Made by a program: the position numbers and the translations under genes | Shown: positions 26,552-33,421 of the stretch, piece after piece | How positions within the stretch are numbered: the stretch's first letter is position 1 | Layout of the letters: the number at the start of each line of letters is the position of its first letter | Assembly: GCA_029263375.1 (NCBI GenBank) | Contig: JAJCXP010000230.1 | Location: 1 to 50,457 of the forward strand | Direction of reading: 5' to 3' | DNA from: Acidobacteriota bacterium | GTDB lineage: Bacteria > Acidobacteriota > Thermoanaerobaculia > Multivoradales > JAHEKO01 | DNA length: 50,457 nucleotides | The notes under the pieces: model-generated | Database searches by the model: none | Seen by the model: the letters and a program-made list of their open reading frames with translations, nothing else | What the model was told of the DNA's origin: nothing

Positions 26552-26774
26552 TTTGGCAGGAGGCGTGCCGGTTTGCGCCGATCGACAAGACGACGCCCGG
26601 GGGCGTGCGGATCGTTTCGGACTTCCCGACGGCGTGCGCGATCGCCGACGCCGACGAGGCCTGTGGCGAGGCCGACACCGTCAGGGCTCGTGCCGCTCAG
26701 GCCAACAGGAGCGGGAGGCCACGCTACGGTGGCGGGTCTTCCTTCGCTGATTTCGGTTGCCTACGTCAGTTTGT

Positions 26775-29471
26775 CTACCGTCCCACCAGCTTCTCGATCT
26801 CCGCGAACCAGTTCTCGACGACGATCAATTGCGACGACCTCATCGGGTCCTCATCCTGAACGACCATCAGAAAGCGCTCACCGTCCGGGTGAATGGCCCA
26901 GCTGAGACCGACATCCGCGTCCTTCTGAAAGTCGCCCGAGAACAGCAGGCGCGGAACACCGAGCCGGAGCGTCGGTTCGTCCTCGAAGGTGACGGCCAGG
27001 ATGTCCGCGCCGTTGTTCGTGCGGTAGTACAGCTCGCCGCCGTCGGGTGCCCAGAGCGCACCGTAGCCGCCGGCTGACGACACACGGGTCTCCGATTCGC
27101 CACTGGGAAATTGCCTGACAAGAACCTCCAGTTTCCCGTTCTGCCTTCCGACGTAGGCCAGCCACCGACCGTCCGGGGAAAGTACTGCGCGTTGGTAGTA
27201 GTTCGTGTCAGCGAGGAACGGCCTGAGCGCATCCTCATCCTCCTTGGCCTCCCGATCCAGATACCAGATGTCGCCTGTTGTGACCGGGTGGTAGATGGAG
27301 AACAGGACGTAGCGTTCGTCGGGAGTGGTCCCAATGGGGCCGAGCCAGGTTCCCTCGATGCTCAACAGGCTTTCCGGCTCCCCGCTGTCGATAACCTGGG
27401 AGAAGAGCTGCGACTCGTGGGTCCCGAAGCGGGGGAAGTAGATCCGGCTCCCGTCGTTCGACCAGATCGGTGCGCTCGAGTAGTCGAGGGTCTCCTTGCG
27501 CAATGTGGTCATTGTCTTGCGCGCGACGTCCAGGATCTCGTAGTGCACGTCGGCGCCCCTCCGCCCGCTAAGCGCCAAGCGAGATCCGTCGCGGGAGAGC
27601 TGGAAGTGAGGACGGGCGAAGGGAACCGTCGTGAACTCTTCGGTGTTCCCCTCGAGGTCGACCCAGACGAGCGTTCGCTCCGTCCCGGAGCCCGTTGATC
27701 TCGGAGCGTAAACCAGCGTGCCGTCGAGCGAGACGGCGAGTTGCGGAAGGGGCGCACCGCCGTTGACGTTATCCATCATCACATCGAGGTCGAGGGGAAC
27801 GGGCGACCCCGTCAATTCCAGCGCGTCAACGTCGAACGGGGCCACCATCTGACTTCCATCGCGGACGAACTGCAGGTGGCCGGATGCGAGGTAGACCGGG
27901 TGGCTGGCGTTGTCCAGGACGCGCTTGCGTGCGCTTCCGTCGAGGGACATCGACTCGATGCGGTAGGTCGTCCCGGTCTGGACCACGAAGAAAAACGTCG
28001 TGGAGCCCGGAAGCATCTGTGGACCCAGATGCCACTCGTCGGTCGGCTGCGTCAGCACTGCGGACGGCCCTCCATCGGCAGAGACGACCCGCAGTCCGCC
28101 GTTCCAGGTGTCGTAGACGATCCGGTCGTCATCGCTCCAGCTTCCGCGAAACCAGCCGCCGGCCAGGTCACGGGCAAGCGTGACGGGTTGCCCGCCTCTC
28201 AGCGGCACCTTCACGAGTTCTCGACCGAACGTGCCGACCCAGTTGCCGTCCGGCGAGAAGAAGGGTTGGCCCGAGGTCTGGCACTTCCCGCCGATCGATC
28301 GGATCTCGAGGTCGTCGAGCCGCCTCAACCACAAACCGGAATCGTCTCCGGTGCCGCAATAGGCGATCGTTGATCCGTCCCGCGAGATCGCGAGGGCATG
28401 GCCAGGGTAGTTGTCGATAGAGATGGGTGCGTCCGGCGGAAGCTCGACGGCGAATCGTCTGACGGGGTGAACGAGCTCGGGCACGGGGCGGAAGTACCAG
28501 GTTGCCGCAACAGCCAGCAGTGCGAAGAGCGAGAGCAGGACATAGCCGCGCCGGCTGCGACTCGCTGTCGCTCCGGTCGTTTCGAGTTCCGCGACGTCCG
28601 CGTCTCCCGCCGGCACTTCCTGCAGGGCGATACGTGCTTCACCGATGTCCTGGAGACGATTCGTCGGATCACGCGTGAGGCAGCGCTGCAACAGCCGTCG
28701 CACCTTGACCGGGGTGTTCGCGGGCAGTGCGTTCCAGTCGGGATCTTTCATCAGGACGGCGGCGAGCGTGTCGGAGATCGACTCGCCGTCGAACAACCGG
28801 CGCCCCGAGATGAGTTCGAACAGCACAACGCCGAACGACCAGATGTCGGCGCGACGGTCGACCACCATGCCCTTGGCTTGCTCGGGGCTCATGTACGACG
28901 CTGTTCCGAGGATCATGCCGGCGACGGTTCCCGCAGATGTCATCGTCGGCGACATCGACGGCGCGGCGGAATCGACACCGTCGTCCGGCGTCATCGCCTT
29001 GGCCAGCCCGAAGTCGAGTACCTTGACGGCGCCACCCTGCGAGAGCCTGACGTTGGCCGGCTTGAGGTCGCGGTGGACGATCCCACGGGCGTGGGCCGCC
29101 TCGAATCCGTGAGCGATCTCGAGCGCGATACGCAGGGCTTCCTCGATGGGGAGCGCACCGCGCGACATACATTGCTGCAGGTCCTCGCCATCGATCAGCT
29201 CCATGGCCAGGAAGTGCGTCGTCCCCGCGTGCTTGTGGATGCCGTAGATCGCCGCGATGTTGGGATGATTCAGCGAGGCCAGCAACTTGGCCTCGCGCCC
29301 GAAGCGGGCCAGCCGTTCGGGGTCGGCGGCAAAGCTCTCTGGAAGAATCTTGATCGCCACTTCGCGATCGAGGGTCGTGTCGACCGCCTTCCAGACCACA
29401 CCCATCCCGCCTTCGCCGATCTTGTCGGTGAGGCGGTAGTGGAGCAGTTGCTGTCCGGACTCGAGGGTCAT
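26775..29471 (-). CDS. Kinase K1: Ser/Thr protein kinase with outer TolB-like beta-propeller
   Basis: The 898-residue protein has a Hanks-type kinase domain at 12-285: IGEGGMGVVW loop, K41, HRDLKPAN at 133-140, DFG at 153-155, SPEQ at 195-198. A juxtamembrane segment precedes one membrane helix (309-327). About 560 residues of TolB/PD40-like repeats follow, for example SPDGNWVG, SRDGSRLAL, SPDGRWLAYVG and HPDGERFL. The kinase lies in the cytoplasm and the propeller outside, so the propeller is the likely sensor or partner-binding part; the ligand is unknown. All catalytic residues are present. It is the last gene of the minus-strand triplet, with ATG eight bases after the K2 stop. Its 3' end is duplicated 238 bases downstream. 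Confidence 0.93.
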   Translation of the reverse strand: MTLESGQQLLHYRLTDKIGEGGMGVVWKAVDTTLDREVAIKILPESFAADPERLARFGREAKLLASLNHPNIAAIYGIHKHAGTTHFLAMELIDGEDLQQCMSRGALPIEEALRIALEIAHGFEAAHARGIVHRDLKPANVRLSQGGAVKVLDFGLAKAMTPDDGVDSAAPSMSPTMTSAGTVAGMILGTASYMSPEQAKGMVVDRRADIWSFGVVLFELISGRRLFDGESISDTLAAVLMKDPDWNALPANTPVKVRRLLQRCLTRDPTNRLQDIGEARIALQEVPAGDADVAELETTGATASRSRRGYVLLSLFALLAVAATWYFRPVPELVHPVRRFAVELPPDAPISIDNYPGHALAISRDGSTIAYCGTGDDSGLWLRRLDDLEIRSIGGKCQTSGQPFFSPDGNWVGTFGRELVKVPLRGGQPVTLARDLAGGWFRGSWSDDDRIVYDTWNGGLRVVSADGGPSAVLTQPTDEWHLGPQMLPGSTTFFFVVQTGTTYRIESMSLDGSARKRVLDNASHPVYLASGHLQFVRDGSQMVAPFDVDALELTGSPVPLDLDVMMDNVNGGAPLPQLAVSLDGTLVYAPRSTGSGTERTLVWVDLEGNTEEFTTVPFARPHFQLSRDGSRLALSGRRGADVHYEILDVARKTMTTLRKETLDYSSAPIWSNDGSRIYFPRFGTHESQLFSQVIDSGEPESLLSIEGTWLGPIGTTPDERYVLFSIYHPVTTGDIWYLDREAKEDEDALRPFLADTNYYQRAVLSPDGRWLAYVGRQNGKLEVLVRQFPSGESETRVSSAGGYGALWAPDGGELYYRTNNGADILAVTFEDEPTLRLGVPRLLFSGDFQKDADVGLSWAIHPDGERFLMVVQDEDPMRSSQLIVVENWFAEIEKLVGR

Positions 29472-29479
29472 AGTCCGGG

Positions 29480-30520
29480 TCAGTTCCAGTCGTCTACGAG
29501 AATCGCTCGATCGATCTCGGGGTCGAGCCGCGTCACGATGAGAAAGCGCCGGCCGTTGAACCCAGCGCCCAGGACCAGGCCGGCCAGCAGCAAGCCGATC
29601 GCTATCGGCGTGAGTTTCCGGCCAACGCCGGAAACGACAGGGATCGACTCGTCTCCCGGTGCGTCGAGCGCCCGCTCGAGCTCGTGCCGCAGGTCCCCGG
29701 CATCCTGCCAGCGGTCGCGCAGGTTCTTGGTCAGTCCGCGCTGGAGGATGCGTACCACCGTCGGCGAAACGGACGACGGCAGCGCGCTCCAGTCCGGCTC
29801 GGCCCTGAGCACGCCGGCCAGCGTGTCCGAAACCGTCTCGCCCGCAAAAGGCGCCGTGCCGCTCAGCATCTCGAACAGGATGCAGCCCAGCGCCCAGGTG
29901 TCGGCACGCTTGTCCACGGGTTTCCCGCGTGCCTGCTCGGGAGACATGTACGCCGCCGTGCCCATCAACATCCCCTCGACCGTGCCGAAGGACGTCACGG
30001 TCGGCGAGGCGCTGGAACCGCTACTTCCGGAGCTCATCATGTCCGGGAGCACTGTCTTCGCCAGCCCGAAGTCCAGAACCTTGGGAGTGCCCTCGGCGTC
30101 CAGCAACACGTTGGCCGGTTTCAGGTCGCGGTGCACGATGCCCTGCGCGTGTGCTGCCGATAGTGCCTCGGCGATGCCGATCGCGATCGGGATCGCTTCC
30201 TCCACGGGAATCACCCCGCGTTGAATGCGCTTGGCCAGATCCTCGCCCTCGACGAACTCCATGCTGAGAAACCGTATGCCGTCGGCCTCGTGAAGGCCGA
30301 ACAAGGACGCGACATTCGGATGATTGAGCGCGGCCAGAGACTTGGCCTCATGCTCGAACCGAGCGAGGCGTTCCGGGTGCTCACCGAAGGCATCGGGTAG
30401 CAACTTGATGGCGACGGTGCGATCGAGAGTGGTGTCGATAGCTTTCCAGACCACGCCCATGCCACCCTCGCCGATCTGCTCGGTGAGGCGGTAATGGAGT
30501 AGTTGTTGATCGGGGTTCAG
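29480..30520 (-). CDS. Kinase K2: Ser/Thr protein kinase lacking the propeller
   Basis: The 346-residue protein has a kinase domain at about 10-280 with all key residues: IGEGGMGVVW, K39, HRDLKPAN at 130-137, DFG at 150-152, SPEQ at 193-196. One helix spans 303-322. The remaining tail (323-346: RRFLIVTRLDPEIDRAILVD then DWN) matches the extreme C-terminus of the propeller kinases (K1 ERFLMV then VENW; K5 ERFLVL then YDW). The propeller therefore seems deleted in frame. The N-terminus (LNPDQQLLHYRL) aligns with K1 only if translation begins at a CTG overlapping the K3 stop as CTGA; no ATG, GTG or TTG fits. The open frame upstream of 30520 is antiparallel noise inside K3. Confidence 0.85.
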   Translation of the reverse strand: MNPDQQLLHYRLTEQIGEGGMGVVWKAIDTTLDRTVAIKLLPDAFGEHPERLARFEHEAKSLAALNHPNVASLFGLHEADGIRFLSMEFVEGEDLAKRIQRGVIPVEEAIPIAIGIAEALSAAHAQGIVHRDLKPANVLLDAEGTPKVLDFGLAKTVLPDMMSSGSSGSSASPTVTSFGTVEGMLMGTAAYMSPEQARGKPVDKRADTWALGCILFEMLSGTAPFAGETVSDTLAGVLRAEPDWSALPSSVSPTVVRILQRGLTKNLRDRWQDAGDLRHELERALDAPGDESIPVVSGVGRKLTPIAIGLLLAGLVLGAGFNGRRFLIVTRLDPEIDRAILVDDWN

Positions 30521-33270
30521 GGTCGGGCCCCGCTCCCGAGCTTCGTCGACCAGTTCTGGATCAGTCGGGCGCCCGAGTTGCTGGGATCGGTCGGTGGGAG
30601 TTCGTTGGAGAGGATGCGTTGTCCGTTGTCCGCGGTCACCAGGCGTCCTTCGAGGTTCGACTTGATCGCCACGGAGAAGAGGGCTTGCGGTTTGCCGGCG
30701 CTGAATCCCGGGTCTGACGTCACCGGGACCATCATCACCGAGTTGGCTCTCAGGTAGAACAGCGCGCGGCCGTCGTCGCTCCAGACCGCTGCGGTGGCCC
30801 ACTGGGCTCCCGCATCGTCGGAGACCCGGTGGCGGCTGCCTGCTTCCGGGAAGCCTTGCACGTAGATCTCGGCCTTGCCGGACTCGTCGGATCGAAACAT
30901 GAGCCACTTGCCGTCTGGGGAAAGCTGGCCATCCCGCTGCGTGAACCTACCGGAAAGGTAGGCCCGCGCCTCGGACGTCCGCGTGTCGAGGATCCAGATA
31001 TCCTCGGCGTCTTCGCCAGCGCTCTGCTGATAGTTGAAGAAGATGAAGTTCCCGTCGCGCGACCAGTCCGTCAGAAAGATGTGGGTGCCCGCGGTGAAGA
31101 CGAGTTCGGCCTCGCCCTGCCCCGAACTGGGCCGGATCCATATCTCACCCTCTGCCTCCTGCGCCGATACGTACGCAAGTCGACGGTCATCCGGGGACCA
31201 CACGGGTTGCCGGTCGTCGGCGGCGTCGAACGTGAGGCGCGTCCGTGAATCGCGCGCCAGGTCGTAGATCCAGATGTCGCTGGAGTTCGACCCGACGGCC
31301 ACGGCCAGCCGGCGGCCGTCATGGGAGAGTGCCGGCTCGAAGTAGTCGTCGGGCTCGCCGATGGTCCCGAGCACCTGACCGTCGCGGTCGCGCCACGTGA
31401 GCACGCTTTGATTCGCGTCCGCGCCACGGAGGTGGACCAGCACATCGGCATCGGAGGCACCGAACATCGCGCCGCCCCAAGAGATGGCGCCGCCGGGGAC
31501 CTCGGTTCCGATGGGGACACGATCGCCGGTGAACTCGAAGGAGGCCAGGTCCAACGGACGCGCCATCAGGACCGACCCGGCGCGGTAGAGCAACTGACCA
31601 AGGGTGTAGATTGCACGGGACTCGGACTGCAGCAGGAACCGCGTCTCGTCCGAGTCCAGAGAGCCGACGTAGATCCCGCTGTACTCGCTCAACGGATCGG
31701 TCGTGCTGACGACGTAGAACAGGAAGTGCCGGCCATCGGGCAGGAAGGAGGGCCAGCGGTGGGCGACGTGGCGACGCTCGGTGTCCAGGGTCGTCAACGG
31801 CGTCGGCGTGCCGCCGCCTGCCGGGACCTGCATCAACCCCTCGTTCCATGCTCGCTGGAAGATGATCGTACCGGTCTGGTTCCAGCTACCGCCGCGACCG
31901 CTATCCGCAACCGGACAGATCGGAATGACCGGTCCGCCGCTCGCTTCGATCTTGTTCAGCTTGCCGCCTGCGAAAAAACCGATCCAGCGGCCGTCGGGTG
32001 ACCAAAAGGGATACGACCCGGCCTCGTTCCACCCCGCGACCACGCCGTGATTGGTCAGTCGACGGGACTCACCACTGGACAGATCATGGACCCAGAGAGC
32101 GATCGATTCCGCGACGACTCCCTCGCTGTCCGGTCTGGGACGAGCCACGAAGGCGATCCGGCCACCGTCCGGGCTGACGGCAAACGGGGAGCTCGGGGCG
32201 AAGTCCCAATCTTCGGGGGGCATGACTGTGGATTGGACCAGCGACGCCCGAGCCGTCGTGCCCGGCCGGAGGGTCACCGCGGCCAGGGCGAGCGTGACCA
32301 CAAGCGAGACCAGCGCCACCGCCATCCAGATGAAGCGTCCCTTGCCCGCGGCAGCAACGGGCGGAGCGCCGTCGCCAGCTTGAGGTGGGTCGGCGCGCCC
32401 GCTCAGCACATCGTCCAGCAGGATACGGGCCTCGCCGATGTCGCGGAGGCGACGCGCGGGGTTGCGCTCGAGGCAGCGTTGGATGAGGTGTTCGACCTGC
32501 TTCGGTGTCTGGCCGGGGAGGCTGCTGAGATCGACGTCCGCGCGGAGCACGGCGGCCAACGTGTGCGAGACCGTCTCGCCCTCAAACATCCGCTTTCCGG
32601 TCAGCAGCTCGTGCAGCACGACACCGAAGGACCAGATGTCGCAGCGGCGGTCGGTCGGTTGGCCCGCAGCTTGTTCGGGGCTCATGTACGAGGCGGTGCC
32701 GATGATCATGCCGGCCTGCGTCCCGGCGGAGGTCATCGTCGGGGACGACGGCGATGCACCCGAGACGGCCCTGGCGGCGTCTGCAGCCTTGGCGAGGCCA
32801 AAATCGAGGACCTTGGCCTGGCCGTCCCTCGTGAGTTTGACGTTGGCGGGTTTGAGGTCGCGGTGGACGACGCCGTTCTCGTGGGCGGCTTCCAGGCCGG
32901 TGGCTATGTCGAGGGCGGTGCGAAAGGCCTGCTCCAGGGGAAGCGGCCCTTTGAGCAGGCGTTGGGAGAGGTCTTCGCCGGGGACCAGCTCCATCGCTAG
33001 AAAATGCGTTGCGGGCTGGCCTTCCGCCGCCGGGGCCTTGTGGATGCCAAAGATGCCGGCGATGTTGGGATGGTTCAGCGAGGCCAGCACGCGGGCTTCG
33101 CGATCGAAGCGAGCCAGCCGTTCCTCGTCGGCGGCAAAGTCCGGGGGCAGGATCTTGATCGCGACTTCACGGCCAAGCGTGGCGTCGGTCGCCTGCCAGA
33201 CGACGCCCATACCGCCCTCACCTAATTTCTCGGTGAGGTGGTAGTGCAGCAAGTCTTTACGGGCTCGCAT
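30517..33270 (-). CDS. Kinase K3: Ser/Thr protein kinase with outer TolB-like beta-propeller
   Basis: The 917-residue protein has a kinase domain at about 10-290: LGEGGMGVVW, K39, HRDLKPAN at 136-143, DFG at 156-158, SPEQ at 197-200. A membrane helix spans 313-334. The outer propeller carries repeats such as SPDGGRIAFVA, SPDGRWIGFFAG, SHDGRRLAV, SPDDRRLAYVS and SPDGKWLMFRS. The C-terminus (ARLIQNWSTKLGSGARP) keeps the usual NW end. It is the first gene of the minus-strand triplet, so its upstream region (33271-33417) should hold the promoter shared with the divergent K4. No Shine-Dalgarno sequence precedes its ATG. Its stop codon overlaps the K2 start. Confidence 0.93.
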   Translation of the reverse strand: MRARKDLLHYHLTEKLGEGGMGVVWQATDATLGREVAIKILPPDFAADEERLARFDREARVLASLNHPNIAGIFGIHKAPAAEGQPATHFLAMELVPGEDLSQRLLKGPLPLEQAFRTALDIATGLEAAHENGVVHRDLKPANVKLTRDGQAKVLDFGLAKAADAARAVSGASPSSPTMTSAGTQAGMIIGTASYMSPEQAAGQPTDRRCDIWSFGVVLHELLTGKRMFEGETVSHTLAAVLRADVDLSSLPGQTPKQVEHLIQRCLERNPARRLRDIGEARILLDDVLSGRADPPQAGDGAPPVAAAGKGRFIWMAVALVSLVVTLALAAVTLRPGTTARASLVQSTVMPPEDWDFAPSSPFAVSPDGGRIAFVARPRPDSEGVVAESIALWVHDLSSGESRRLTNHGVVAGWNEAGSYPFWSPDGRWIGFFAGGKLNKIEASGGPVIPICPVADSGRGGSWNQTGTIIFQRAWNEGLMQVPAGGGTPTPLTTLDTERRHVAHRWPSFLPDGRHFLFYVVSTTDPLSEYSGIYVGSLDSDETRFLLQSESRAIYTLGQLLYRAGSVLMARPLDLASFEFTGDRVPIGTEVPGGAISWGGAMFGASDADVLVHLRGADANQSVLTWRDRDGQVLGTIGEPDDYFEPALSHDGRRLAVAVGSNSSDIWIYDLARDSRTRLTFDAADDRQPVWSPDDRRLAYVSAQEAEGEIWIRPSSGQGEAELVFTAGTHIFLTDWSRDGNFIFFNYQQSAGEDAEDIWILDTRTSEARAYLSGRFTQRDGQLSPDGKWLMFRSDESGKAEIYVQGFPEAGSRHRVSDDAGAQWATAAVWSDDGRALFYLRANSVMMVPVTSDPGFSAGKPQALFSVAIKSNLEGRLVTADNGQRILSNELPPTDPSNSGARLIQNWSTKLGSGARP

Positions 33271-33390
33271 GGGTGCGCGAGGCTATCAGTAGGCCCGTAG
33301 CGTCAACCGGCTCTGAGCACGAACGGCTGGGGGGGCCTGGGCATTGGCGGATGAGAGGAGGTCACTCCGCTTTCAAACTGTCGCCTGCAC

Positions 33391-33396
33391 TACAAT
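33391..33396 (+). promoter_or_regulatory. Likely -10 box (TACAAT) for the K4-K5-K6 triplet
   Basis: TACAAT lies seven bases before a GTG that opens a five-codon frame (33404-33421), and 22 bases before the K4 GTG. A clear -35 is not seen. The 147-base divergent region is the only place for promoters of both kinase triplets. Confidence 0.45.
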
Positions 33397-33403
33397 CGGC
33401 GCC

Positions 33404-33421
33404 GTGAGCTGCCCCGAGTGA
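33404..33421 (+). other. Possible leaderless five-codon upstream frame (VSCPE)
   Basis: GTG AGC TGC CCC GAG TGA begins seven bases after the -10 box. Its stop overlaps the K4 GTG start as GTGA. K4 has no Shine-Dalgarno sequence, so this frame could feed ribosomes to K4 by coupling. This is inference from spacing only. Confidence 0.3.

Larger units (their letters stand above)
26430..26774. other. Scar region between vapB and kinase K1
   Basis: This 345-base gap has no supported gene. It contains the vapB promoter, a hairpin GCACTT-CAGA-AAGTGC (26498-26513), near-tandem copies of GTG(G)CACTTCAGA, and a 27-bp copy of the K1 gene end (26525-26551). The 26552-26774 part shows no recognisable similarity. 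The whole looks like a rearrangement scar. Confidence 0.55.

Noticed and set aside
26552-26774. Possible small gene in the scar region
   Set aside because: Frames are open on both strands but show no ribosome-binding site, no domain and no consistent start; treated as non-coding.
30521-30907. N-terminal extension of K2
   Set aside because: It lies inside the K3 propeller coding region on the same strand in another frame, with no kinase similarity; the alignment with K1 begins at the CTG.
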